Source of the DNA: Nocardia sp. NBC_01503
GTDB taxonomy: Bacteria > Actinomycetota > Actinomycetes > Mycobacteriales > Mycobacteriaceae
DNA: 64,000 bases
Direction of reading: 5' to 3'
Assembly: GCF_036327755.1 (NCBI RefSeq)
Contig: NZ_CP109596.1
Span: forward strand, 7,440,001-7,504,000
The notes beneath the pieces are model-generated. The model saw nothing but the letters and a program-made list of their open reading frames with translations. It had not been told where the DNA came from and did no database searches. Below, in pieces: positions 50,906 to 59,511 of the stretch. Every line of letters begins with the position of its first letter. Within the stretch, counting starts at the first letter, position 1. The position numbers and the translations under genes were made by a program.

Positions 50906-52651
50906 TCAGACTTGGTCGCGGAGTTCGCGACGGAGGAGTTTGCCGACCGGGTTGCGCGGCAGGGATTCGACGATCTCCAGGCGCTCGGGCAGTTTGAAGG
51001 AGGCGACCTCGCGGGCGCGCAGGTGTTCGACCAGATCGTCCAGTGTGATCGTCGCTCCGGGCGCGAGAACGATGAAGGCACAGCACTTTTCGCCGAGGAT
51101 CTCGTCCGGATAGCCGACTATCGCCACGTCGGCGACCGCCGGATGATCGGACAGCAGTCCTTCTATCTCCGCGGGTGCGATATTCATGCCGCCGCGGATG
51201 ATTATCTCCTTCACGCGGTCGACGAAGCGCAGGTATCGGCCGTCTGCACCGCAGAGTTCGAAAACGTCTCCGCTACAGAGGAATCCCTCCTCATCGAAGG
51301 GTTCTGTAGTGGCGGTGCCCGGGAGGTATCCGCCGAATACCGCCGGACCGCGCAGGCGCAGTTCACCTCTGCCGCCCAGTTCGGTGACGGTCTCGCCGGT
51401 GACGACGTCGACCAGCTTCACCGCGGTGCGTGCCGCCAGCCTGGTCGACCATTCCACACCCGCTGCACCGTAGTGCGGTAGATGCTGCGCTCGCACAGTC
51501 GGATCCGGAATGTCGGCGGGTGCGCCGAGCAGGCTCACACCCTCGTTGGAACCGAAGAAGTTGAGGACGTCAATGCCCAGCTCCTCCTGCCAGCGACGGA
51601 CGACCGGCGGTGGCAGAGGTGCGCCGCCGGAACCGACGGTCCACAGCGAGGACAGGTCGGCCTGCGCGCGCAGCGGTTCGTTCCGCAACAGCATGGTCAG
51701 CAGTGCGGGCGGCATGCTGGTGTGCGTCACGCGATGTTCCGCGATCTGACGGAAGAACACCGGGAGATCCAAGGGGTGATGTTGCACCAGGTGACCGCCC
51801 GCCAGCAGCCAGGGCAGGAACGCTCCGGCGAATCCGGCCATGTTCACCATGGGAAATGGGTTGAGCACCACCGACTCCGGGGTGATGCCGAGGCCGTCTT
51901 GCACGCTACGCGCTACGGCAAGCCAGTCACCGTGGCAGCGCGGGATGCCCTTGGGAGCGGCTTCGGTGCCACTGGTCCAGCAGACGGTGATGCGATCATT
52001 GACGGTCACCCGCAGGGCTGGTTCGTAGTCGCGCACGCGGCTACGCGACTGTGAATCGGCCGGATCACCCAGTGCGACAGCCTTATCCGGGATCTCGGGG
52101 CCGAAGGCGAAGACGATGGCACGGCCGTCGGCCACAGCCAGGGCTTCCTGCGCGAGTGCCCTCTCCGCGAGCGCACCGGCGGTGATGATGGCGTCCGCCT
52201 CGGTGGCCGCGACGATTCCGGAGATCTCATGTCGCCGATACGAGGCGGGCATGGGTGTCGCGACCGCACCCAGCCGCCACAGCGCCAGATAGGTCGCGGT
52301 GAGCGCGATCGTATTCGGCAGCAGTACGGCGACGGTGTCGCCCTGCCTGATGCCCTGGGCGAAAAGCACTGCCGCGATGTCGATTACATGATCGTCGAGG
52401 CCCTGCCAGGTGAGTGTGCGGGGTATCGCGCCGGTGAGCGCCTCGAGGTTCGCCGGGTCGGTCAGCGCGGGTGCGTCCGGCGTCTCGGTCACGCGGCGGC
52501 GGAAGAGGGCGGGGATGGTCTCGTCCTCCCACCAGCCGCGCTCGAGGTACTCGCGTACGGTCCCCTCCGGGTGACAGGGGCGCACCGGATGCCTGGTCGT
52601 GGTAGCCCGTCTGGAACTGGAAAGTGCTGCGGAGGTGGGTAATTCGGCCAT
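50906..52651 (-). CDS. AMP-forming acyl-CoA ligase
   Basis: 581 residues from ATG 52651. ATP-binding loop TVCWTSGTEAAPKGIPRCHG, hinge SGDVFELCGADGRYLRFVDR and C-terminal GRxxK-equivalent region VKEIIIRGGMNIAPAEIEGL, with catalytic lysine NPVGKLLRREL. Activates a carboxylic acid to its CoA thioester; in operon context probably an aromatic or isoprenoid acid released after oxygenase cleavage. Spacing of 28 bases to both neighbouring genes. Confidence 0.9.
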   Translation of the reverse strand: MAELPTSAALSSSRRATTTRHPVRPCHPEGTVREYLERGWWEDETIPALFRRRVTETPDAPALTDPANLEALTGAIPRTLTWQGLDDHVIDIAAVLFAQGIRQGDTVAVLLPNTIALTATYLALWRLGAVATPMPASYRRHEISGIVAATEADAIITAGALAERALAQEALAVADGRAIVFAFGPEIPDKAVALGDPADSQSRSRVRDYEPALRVTVNDRITVCWTSGTEAAPKGIPRCHGDWLAVARSVQDGLGITPESVVLNPFPMVNMAGFAGAFLPWLLAGGHLVQHHPLDLPVFFRQIAEHRVTHTSMPPALLTMLLRNEPLRAQADLSSLWTVGSGGAPLPPPVVRRWQEELGIDVLNFFGSNEGVSLLGAPADIPDPTVRAQHLPHYGAAGVEWSTRLAARTAVKLVDVVTGETVTELGGRGELRLRGPAVFGGYLPGTATTEPFDEEGFLCSGDVFELCGADGRYLRFVDRVKEIIIRGGMNIAPAEIEGLLSDHPAVADVAIVGYPDEILGEKCCAFIVLAPGATITLDDLVEHLRAREVASFKLPERLEIVESLPRNPVGKLLRRELRDQV

Positions 52652-52679
52652 GAAGTTCCCTAGTACTCGAAGTTCTTGC

Positions 52680-53864
52680 TCATGACAGGCGACGCAGTAC
52701 GAGGGCGGAGCCCAAGCCGAGCGCGGCCGGGATGGTCACCAGCGCATACTCGCCGTCACACCGGGACAGGGCGTCGAGGGCCTGCGCGATGAGGATGCCG
52801 CCGGTGGCGCCCAGTGGATGCCCTACCGCGAGCGCACCACCCGAGGGGTTGACGCGCTCGGGGTCCAGACCGAGTTCGCGGGTCAGCAATAGCGGTGTGA
52901 CAGCGAAGGATTCGTTCACCTCGACCACATCGAGGTCGGCTGCCGTGATGCCGGCGCGGCGCAGAGCCGTTCGGGCTGCCGTCACGGGAGCGGTGAGCAG
53001 CGGCGAACGCACTGCGGTCTGAGCCGTTCCCACGATGGCGGCCAACGGTTTTCGCCCCAACGTGTCCGCCGCCCCGACGCCTCCGAGCAGTACCGCCGAC
53101 GCTCCATCGGCGAGCTGCGGCGCGGTGGCGATCGTGTGCAGCCCCCGCGCTGGTCGCGGCGAGTCCGGTAGTCGGCGAGCCACCCGCTCCCAGGACGGGT
53201 CGTCACCGAAGAGCGCCGGCAGCTCGGCGAAACCGTCGACGGAAGCCTCCGGCCGTGCGCCTTCATCGGCGGCCAAGAGCACGGTGCCGCCCTTGCGGGC
53301 CGGGATCAGCGCCCCGGAAACCGCTGCCGCAGCCGCCCTTCCGTGCGACTGCACCGCATAGGCGTCCAGCTCGGGGCGAGTAATCCCATACGCGGCGGCA
53401 GTCAGATCCGCCGACACACCGATGGTGACGAACCCACTCCGCTCGCCCAAATCATTGTCGAAGGCGATAGCGGGCCGATCCGAGAGCATCGGCACCCGCG
53501 ACATCGATTCCGCTCCGCCGGCGACGACAATGTCCGCGTACCCGGCGGCGACCCGAGCCGCACCGCTCTGCACCGCGTCCAGTCCGGAGCAGCACAACCG
53601 CGAAACCACTCCGCCCGGAACCGAATCCGGCCATCCCGCCCACAGCGCCGCGGCCCGGGCGATATCTCCACCCTGCTCCCCCACTGCGGTACTCACCCCG
53701 ACAAGAACATCGTCGACGGCATCCGCCGGGCAACCACGCCCCACCAATGCCGAAAGCAATTGTCCGAACAGCTCATACGGCGGCAGTTCGGCCAGCGTCC
53801 CGCCGGTTCGCCGTACCCGCCCGCGGGGCAGTCGCACCGCGTCATAGATCAGCGCTTCACCCAC
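52680..53864 (-). CDS. Degenerate thiolase
   Basis: 394 residues from GTG 53864 overlapping the LLM stop by eight bases. It has the nucleophile cysteine in RLCCSGLDAVQSGAARV, the NESFAV motif and the histidine in GGALAVGHPLGATG. However the final motif that should contain the second catalytic cysteine (CxGGGxG) reads TIPAALGLGSALVL, so that cysteine is missing. It may be a hydrolase, a non-decarboxylating condenser or a structural partner of the other thiolase in the operon. Confidence 0.8.
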   Translation of the reverse strand: MGEALIYDAVRLPRGRVRRTGGTLAELPPYELFGQLLSALVGRGCPADAVDDVLVGVSTAVGEQGGDIARAAALWAGWPDSVPGGVVSRLCCSGLDAVQSGAARVAAGYADIVVAGGAESMSRVPMLSDRPAIAFDNDLGERSGFVTIGVSADLTAAAYGITRPELDAYAVQSHGRAAAAAVSGALIPARKGGTVLLAADEGARPEASVDGFAELPALFGDDPSWERVARRLPDSPRPARGLHTIATAPQLADGASAVLLGGVGAADTLGRKPLAAIVGTAQTAVRSPLLTAPVTAARTALRRAGITAADLDVVEVNESFAVTPLLLTRELGLDPERVNPSGGALAVGHPLGATGGILIAQALDALSRCDGEYALVTIPAALGLGSALVLRRLS

Positions 53865-54840
53865 GACCGATCCCCGCAATCATCTCGAGCGTGTGATGAC
53901 CGGCAAGGTCGGCCGCCGAGGTCACCGGGACGATGACCACCTCATCCGCACCGGCCTCGCGGTAGGCGGCGAGCCGATCCGTCAGCGTGGCCGCGTCACC
54001 CAGCATGCCTACCGCCGAAGGCAATTCGTCGGTGATGGCCGCCAGCACGTCACGCGGGTGCGCACCGCTGTGGGCCAACCGCACCACATCGCCGAAGCCC
54101 GCTTCGTCGAACATGGCGTCGTAGCCGGGTGCGCGGAGGTACCCGACCACCCCGCGCCGGAGGGTGAGGAGCATCTCGGGGGTGGGATCGGCGGCCGCCG
54201 TCACCCAGACCGATGTCGCGGGAGGTGGGCGGTCCGCCTCTGCCGCGTATCGCCGGATCGCCTCGACGCATCGAACAACCTGCGCGGGGGTGACCAGATT
54301 GAGGACCACGCGATCCGCCGACCGTGCCGCCGCCGCCAGCGCCCGCTCGCCGAACGCCGCCACCACGAGTTCGAAACCCGGAGCGGGCAGACGCAGCCGA
54401 TAGCCTCGGATGTTTTCTACCGCGCCGTCGTACTCCACCTTTCTTCCTTCGAGGAGACCTCGCACGATCTGTGCGGATTCTTCCAAATGCTGCGCGGAGG
54501 CGGTCCGTTCGCGGCCGTGCCAATCGCGCACCACCACCGTGCTCGAGGTGCCCAGTGCCACGTCGACCCGGCGACCGGTGAGGGCGGCCACGCTGGCCGC
54601 ACCCATGGCGATATTGGCGGGCGTCCGGACCGCTACCGCGAGCGGCCCGATACAGAGCGGGATATTCCCCGGCGCTTGGCTTACCGCGGTGGCCAGGGCG
54701 AAGGCGTCGAAGGTTGCCATCTCGCCGAGCCAGAGGCGGTCGTAGCCGAGTTTGTCGGCGGCTTCGGCTACCAGCAGGGCGTCGAGGGGGTCGCGGTCCT
54801 GCCAGTACGGGAGGCTGACGCTGAGGTGCGGGTTGGGCAC
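53857..54840 (-). CDS. LLM-class flavin/F420 oxidoreductase
   Basis: 327 residues from GTG 54840, 14 bases after the oxygenase stop. TIM-barrel luciferase-like pattern: RLWLGEMATFDAFALATAVS, GTSSTVVVRDWHGRERTASA and VEAIRRYAAEADR. Probably an F420- or FMN-dependent reductase or aldehyde dehydrogenase acting on the oxygenase product. Member of the five-gene operon. Confidence 0.85.
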   Translation of the reverse strand: MPNPHLSVSLPYWQDRDPLDALLVAEAADKLGYDRLWLGEMATFDAFALATAVSQAPGNIPLCIGPLAVAVRTPANIAMGAASVAALTGRRVDVALGTSSTVVVRDWHGRERTASAQHLEESAQIVRGLLEGRKVEYDGAVENIRGYRLRLPAPGFELVVAAFGERALAAAARSADRVVLNLVTPAQVVRCVEAIRRYAAEADRPPPATSVWVTAAADPTPEMLLTLRRGVVGYLRAPGYDAMFDEAGFGDVVRLAHSGAHPRDVLAAITDELPSAVGMLGDAATLTDRLAAYREAGADEVVIVPVTSAADLAGHHTLEMIAGIGRG

Positions 54841-54854
54841 GGGCGCAGTCCTTT

Positions 54855-56315
54855 TCAGGCGATCGGCCGGGCGGCCGCACGCATACGTTCGCCGCTGACC
54901 CAGGTGGCGTGGAAGCCGAGGGGGACTCGGGTGGGGATGCCCAGGCGGCAGATCGGGCCACGGGTGATATCCGCGGCGTGGTAGATCCAGACTTCGGCGA
55001 GGCCGGTGTGGTTGTTGTGCGCGAACATGGTCAGGTAGGCGTCGTCCTCGCCACTGCCGCCGGGGCGCGGGACCACGGTCAGTTCACTACCGAGCATGCC
55101 GTCACCGAAGGGCGCGGTTTCCTTTGTGCCGGTGAGCAAGTCGTATTTGATCACGGCGTCGAAGATCATGGTGCGATCCACCGACAGGCGCATCTGGTAC
55201 GAGTATCGGCCGCGTTGGCCGGTGATGCTCTGATCGATGGCGGGGAATTCGGTGTTCACATCGTCCATCGGCGTTTCGGTGGTGACGCCGGTCCGCAGAT
55301 TGAAGCGGTACTTGTGCAGTTTGGCTTCCGGACGCAGATACGCGAGCAGCTGCGCCAGCGGATGGGCGCGGTCGGACACCGGGCTGGGTTCGGTGACGCG
55401 GCAGACGATCAGGACGATCTCCTCGCCCTCTTCCCAGGAGTTGACGGTGTGGTAGATGTAGCCGGGATCGGCCTCGAACCACTTCGCCTCCGCCCCAACG
55501 CCATAGCGCGGCAATACCGCGAATCGGCTGGGCAGGTTCCGGTCGAAGAAGATCTTGAATCGACCGGCGGCCGCCGCACGCGGATCGTTGTAGAGCGGCA
55601 GATCCATCAGAATGGAGTAGTTCTCGGTGATCGCCATATCGTGTGGCAGCCGCGGCCCGGGTAGCTCCACCCCGGTGAAATGGGTGACCTTGCCGGTCGG
55701 GTCGGCGACGCCGTAGCGCAGGTACGGCGCATTGATGCCGTAGTCGAAGAACAGGAACTCCTCGGTGCGCTCATCGACCTTGGCATGCGCCGAAACCTCA
55801 CCCGGCAGTGTGCCATTGAAGTCGTCGACCCCGTGCGTCTCCAGGCTGACCGGATCGATGGCGTACGGCTTACCCGCGCGGTACCAGAGCGCGAGCAGAT
55901 TGCCATGGTGATAGATCACATCGGTATTGGCCGAGTTGCGCTCGCGGCGGTCCCCGGCGGGATTGCCGTCCCAGGGCTCGATCACCCCGCGCCACAGCGC
56001 GGTCCCCGCCGCCCGCTCGGCCTCGAACTCGGCGGTGCGAATGTATCGATTGCGGTAGGTGGCCCGCCCGTTCTCGAAGTGCACCGCGTGCAGCATGCCG
56101 TCGCCGTCGAACCAGTGGTACCGCCCCAGCGGCGCGAACTGCGGATTGGGTCCATTGCGGACATATACCCCGTCCAGGTCCACGGGCAGTTCACCGGCGA
56201 GCACCGTGAGGTCGGTGGCGGTGATCTCGGCACCCTGCGGCGCGTACGGACCCTCCAGGTACGGATTGGTCAGCGCCTCGGCGGCGGGTGCGATGAGTTC
56301 TTCATTGAGCGGCAT
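54855..56315 (-). CDS. Carotenoid/stilbene cleavage oxygenase
   Basis: 486 residues from ATG 56315, nine bases after GGAGG. Seven-bladed propeller of the RPE65/carotenoid oxygenase family; YVRNGPNPQF and DGDGMLHAVHF are typical. The four iron-binding histidines are in VSAHAKVD, LPHDMAIT, YHTVNSWEE and GFHATWV. Such enzymes cleave a double bond in carotenoids, apocarotenoids, lignostilbenes, isoeugenol or resveratrol to aldehydes. Heads an operon with LLM oxidoreductase, two thiolases and acyl-CoA ligase. Confidence 0.92.
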   Translation of the reverse strand: MPLNEELIAPAAEALTNPYLEGPYAPQGAEITATDLTVLAGELPVDLDGVYVRNGPNPQFAPLGRYHWFDGDGMLHAVHFENGRATYRNRYIRTAEFEAERAAGTALWRGVIEPWDGNPAGDRRERNSANTDVIYHHGNLLALWYRAGKPYAIDPVSLETHGVDDFNGTLPGEVSAHAKVDERTEEFLFFDYGINAPYLRYGVADPTGKVTHFTGVELPGPRLPHDMAITENYSILMDLPLYNDPRAAAAGRFKIFFDRNLPSRFAVLPRYGVGAEAKWFEADPGYIYHTVNSWEEGEEIVLIVCRVTEPSPVSDRAHPLAQLLAYLRPEAKLHKYRFNLRTGVTTETPMDDVNTEFPAIDQSITGQRGRYSYQMRLSVDRTMIFDAVIKYDLLTGTKETAPFGDGMLGSELTVVPRPGGSGEDDAYLTMFAHNNHTGLAEVWIYHAADITRGPICRLGIPTRVPLGFHATWVSGERMRAAARPIA

Positions 56316-56359
56316 GAGCTACGCCTCCAGCGGCCGGACCGCGAGAGCCCGGCGAAGTT

Positions 56360-56378
56360 CACTACAGTTAATGAAGTG
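56360..56378. promoter_or_regulatory. Operator copy A for the tandem HxlR regulator
   Basis: CACTACAGTTAATGAAGTG is an imperfect palindrome (CACTnCAnTnAnTGnAGTG). It lies 45 bp upstream of the oxygenase ATG. A copy identical at 17 of 19 positions occurs at the regulator's own start (57262-57280). Confidence 0.65.
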
Positions 56379-56400
56379 ATACGCGTCTCAGCAGAGGCTG

Positions 56401-57264
56401 TCAAGACTCGAACCGCACATCGGTGCGGCCCAACTCGGCATCGCAACCGCGGCAGCGCAGCGCCGGAAGCAGTACCGCACCGCACTCCCGATGATGAATC
56501 CGCAGACCGGGTTCCGGATTCAGCGGATGCGCGTGATTCGACCACGCGAGCAGGAAGGCGAAGACCCCGAACAGAGCTCGGCCACGGGGGGTCAGCCGGT
56601 ATTCGCGCGCATCGGTTTCGGGCCGGTGCAGGATGCCCGCCTCGACCAGCCGGGTCAGCCGCTCGGTCAGCGTGGTGGGCGACATATGCAGTGCCGCACG
56701 GAATTCCGAGAAGCGGCGCACACCCGCCAGCGCCAGCCCGGTGACCGCGGCGCTCCAGCGGTCGCCGATGGCCTCCATGATTTCGTCGAAACGAGCGTCG
56801 ACCCGCGCGGGAGTGGTCGAGCGTGCCGAGCGGCGCCGACCGGAGGTGATGTGCCACAGCGCATCCCGATCCAACTCCACATCGGTGTCATGCGGGGTCA
56901 CGGTCCGCCCGCACCCCCGGCACATGAGCACCGGCGGCCCGCGATGCCCACAGTCGAGATGGACGAACTCGGGCAGCACCGACCATTCCGCTGTCCACTC
57001 CCGTTGCCAGGACCAGACGCAGACCAGGATCTCCCAGGTGTCCAATCCCAGCTTGGTGAGCCGGTATTCGCCGCGATCGCGCTCGAGCACCCCGGCATCG
57101 ACGAGCGCCGCCAGCCGTGCGGTCAACACGGCCGGCGGCGCCCCGGTCTTCTCGCTCCAGTGATTGAACCGCCGAGCGTGCTCGACGAAGGCCAGACGCA
57201 GAATGGTGAGCGTCAGACGGTCGCCGAGCAGGTCGAAGGTGGCGGCCACGGAGTTCGATTGCAC
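56401..57264 (-). CDS. Tandem HxlR regulator with two cysteine knuckles
   Basis: 287 residues from GTG 57264. Two HxlR winged helices: residues 8-95 (AATFDLLGDRLTLTILRLAF, APPAVLTARLAALVDAGVLE) and about 160-250 (EAIGDRWSAAVTGLALAGVR, SPTTLTERLTRLVEAGILHR). Each is followed by a CxxC-type knuckle: HLDCGHRGPPVLMCRGCG and HRECGAVLLPALRCRGCDAE, likely zinc or redox sites. Most HxlR proteins are single-domain dimers, so this is a single-chain pseudodimer. Adjacent to the oxygenase operon with shared operator. Confidence 0.82.
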   Translation of the reverse strand: MQSNSVAATFDLLGDRLTLTILRLAFVEHARRFNHWSEKTGAPPAVLTARLAALVDAGVLERDRGEYRLTKLGLDTWEILVCVWSWQREWTAEWSVLPEFVHLDCGHRGPPVLMCRGCGRTVTPHDTDVELDRDALWHITSGRRRSARSTTPARVDARFDEIMEAIGDRWSAAVTGLALAGVRRFSEFRAALHMSPTTLTERLTRLVEAGILHRPETDAREYRLTPRGRALFGVFAFLLAWSNHAHPLNPEPGLRIHHRECGAVLLPALRCRGCDAELGRTDVRFES

Positions 57265-57280
57265 TTCAATAACTGTACTG
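57262..57280. promoter_or_regulatory. Operator copy B, overlapping the regulator start
   Basis: Minus strand CAGTACAGTTATTGAAGTG; the last three bases are the GTG start codon. Matches copy A at 17 of 19 positions. Implies leaderless mRNA and autorepression. Confidence 0.6.
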
Positions 57281-57294
57281 GATGAGCAGCATTA

Positions 57295-59250
57295 TCACCG
57301 CAGTGACAGTGCCTCCATCTCGCGTTCCACCGCCTCATCGTGTGCGGCAGCGGCCTCGGCGGCCTTCTTCGGGCTCCAGAAACCGGACATGAAGAAGACG
57401 AACGGCACGAACGCGATCTGCGCGACCAGGCAGATCCACCACCAGGTCCGCCACTGCTTCGGCGAGTCGACGGCGGCCTGCTGGGCCTCGGTGGCGTGAT
57501 CGGCCAGGAACTTCTGATCATCGGCCGGGATATTGCCGACCGCCTTGAGATCGTTACTCGCCGCGGTCAATTGCGGACCCACCTGTGAGGCGACGGCCAG
57601 CTCATTGACCGGAACCTTCTGCGCCGCTTGAATCCGCGCGATGGCCTGATCCGGCGGAATATTGAACTTCTGCGCGACCTGACTCACCGCGGTGGCGGCA
57701 CTCGCCTGATCGGCCGGATTCAACATCATCTTGGTGAGCACCGCGGTGTCGATGGCCTGCAGTGTCGCCAACTCCTGGGGGAACTTCGCATTGAGCGCGA
57801 GGGTGGTCTGCACATCGGCGGCCGAGGCGCCGGTCAATTTCACCAGTGCGGTGACCTGGGCGGCCGTATCGTTCGGATTGGCTCCCAGCGTGCCCATGGT
57901 GTCCGCGCCGACCTTCTGAATGGTGGCGAGTTCATTGTGGTATTTGGCCGAAATCTCTTGCAGCCGTGGACCGTAATTCACCAGTGTGCCCGCCGCGGTC
58001 ACCACGAAGAGCAGTCCGAGCAGCACGAAGGTGACCACGGTGCGCAGAATGCCACCCCAGACCGCGAGCCCCTCGACGGTGGCCGCCGGATTCCGGTTCT
58101 CCACGGTCTCGGTGTAGCAGGCCATCCAAGTGGCATAGCAGATACCACTGCCGACCGCGATGAGGCTCAGCACCAGGGCGAAGGTGTAGTAGTCGGTCCC
58201 TGGTTTATCGGTATAGCCCAGGAAAACGAAGACGCCGATGATGCTGATGATCGCACCGAAGAGCATGAAAGGTTTTCGGACCTTCAGATAGTCCGAGACT
58301 ATGCCGGTGAGCACGAGCGACAGCGCATTGGCGATCCAATACCAGTTGCCCATGGCATTGGCCTGCTGTGCGGTGAATCCGAAGTTGGTCGCCATATACA
58401 CCGGCAGGAACGAGACAATGGTGTAGAAGAACGCCAGGAATATCGAGATGGCGAAGGCCGAGCCGATAATGTTGAAGCGCAGCATATCTTTCCACTGGTT
58501 GCGCTCGACTTTATCGACGTCCATACCGCGGGCGCGCGCCTCGATGAGCGCCTTATCGCGCATCGACACCATGATCTGATCGCGCAGCGCCGGACTCAGC
58601 TCACGCAGCCCGACGACGCCCAGGATCGAGATGACCACGCAGATCGCGCCACACAGCCGGTAGTGGAACTGCCAGTCCGGATGCGCGGACAGCGTATGGG
58701 TGGAGATCTCGGTGGTCACCAGTGCGCCGAGCACCGGTCCGAGGGTCCAGAAGCCCATGGCCGAGGCGCGCCCCAACTGCGGCGAGAAGTCGCGTACCAG
58801 CGCCGGTGTTGCCACCAGGACCGCGCCCTCCACGATGCCGATCACGCAGTAGACGATCAGGTACGCCTCTTTGGTGGTGGTGGCGGGGACCGCCACCAAC
58901 GTGAGCACCGAGCAGATCACCGTGCCGTAGGCGACGATATTGGCCCGCCCCCACCGATCCATCAACCCGGCCACCACCGAGGCCACGGCACCGAAGGCCG
59001 CACCCGCGATGAAGATTCCGACGAAGTACCGGAACGACAGGTGGAAGTAGGCGATGAGCTCATTGCCCACCGCGCCGGAGACGAACAGCTGGTAATACAG
59101 GGCGACCGAGACGATCACCACCAGGAACAAATACCAGGTCCGCGTGCGGTTGTCGGGATAGTGCGGAATCTTGCGTTGCCACAACCCGGTGAGCAGCGTG
59201 GGCGCTGCCGGACCGGGTGCGGGCGGTATGGCGGTCGGAGTGGAACTCAT
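57295..59250 (-). CDS. MFS transporter with large extra domain
   Basis: 651 residues from ATG 59250. Typical MFS helices 1-11 with GLMDRWGRANIVAYG as the loop 2-3 motif and YLKVRKPFMLFGA near the centre. Between helices 11 and 12, residues about 425-599 form a 175-residue soluble helical insertion (starts NYGPRLQEISAKYHNELATI) before WRTWWWICLVAQIAFVPFVF. Most MFS proteins are 400-550 residues, so this insert is unusual. Substrate unknown; location beside the catabolic module and inositol genes is suggestive only. Confidence 0.85.
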   Translation of the reverse strand: MSSTPTAIPPAPGPAAPTLLTGLWQRKIPHYPDNRTRTWYLFLVVIVSVALYYQLFVSGAVGNELIAYFHLSFRYFVGIFIAGAAFGAVASVVAGLMDRWGRANIVAYGTVICSVLTLVAVPATTTKEAYLIVYCVIGIVEGAVLVATPALVRDFSPQLGRASAMGFWTLGPVLGALVTTEISTHTLSAHPDWQFHYRLCGAICVVISILGVVGLRELSPALRDQIMVSMRDKALIEARARGMDVDKVERNQWKDMLRFNIIGSAFAISIFLAFFYTIVSFLPVYMATNFGFTAQQANAMGNWYWIANALSLVLTGIVSDYLKVRKPFMLFGAIISIIGVFVFLGYTDKPGTDYYTFALVLSLIAVGSGICYATWMACYTETVENRNPAATVEGLAVWGGILRTVVTFVLLGLLFVVTAAGTLVNYGPRLQEISAKYHNELATIQKVGADTMGTLGANPNDTAAQVTALVKLTGASAADVQTTLALNAKFPQELATLQAIDTAVLTKMMLNPADQASAATAVSQVAQKFNIPPDQAIARIQAAQKVPVNELAVASQVGPQLTAASNDLKAVGNIPADDQKFLADHATEAQQAAVDSPKQWRTWWWICLVAQIAFVPFVFFMSGFWSPKKAAEAAAAHDEAVEREMEALSLR

Positions 59251-59475
59251 GATCGAGATGCCTTTCTGACCACGGCATTTCGTGTCACCGGAAGACCCTT
59301 TGTGATGCGCCACGAACTGCCGCGGTGATCAAAGGGTAGACGTCATGAGTGACCGCCATCGCTCTTTCCGCCACTCCGCGACATTTGCGCACGGCTGAGT
59401 GCCGTTGACAGTCCCGCACGCGTGCCGGCGGTTAGTCGGAACATCTATTTTGGACGTACCCGGCGGGTTACCCCG

Positions 59476-59492
59476 ACCTGACGAAATCAGGT
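59476..59492. terminator. Hairpin after the 59512 gene
   Basis: ACCTGA-CGAAA-TCAGGT, a six-pair stem with a stable loop, 20 bp past the stop of the minus-strand gene at 59512. No T-tract. Intergenic 59251-59511 is otherwise featureless. Confidence 0.45.
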
Positions 59493-59511
59493 GTCACGAA
59501 TCGACGAACCG

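Noticed and set aside
57628..59328. 566-codon plus-strand frame opposite the MFS gene
   Set aside because: Extreme His/Arg/Asp/Gly content with no hydrophobic core.
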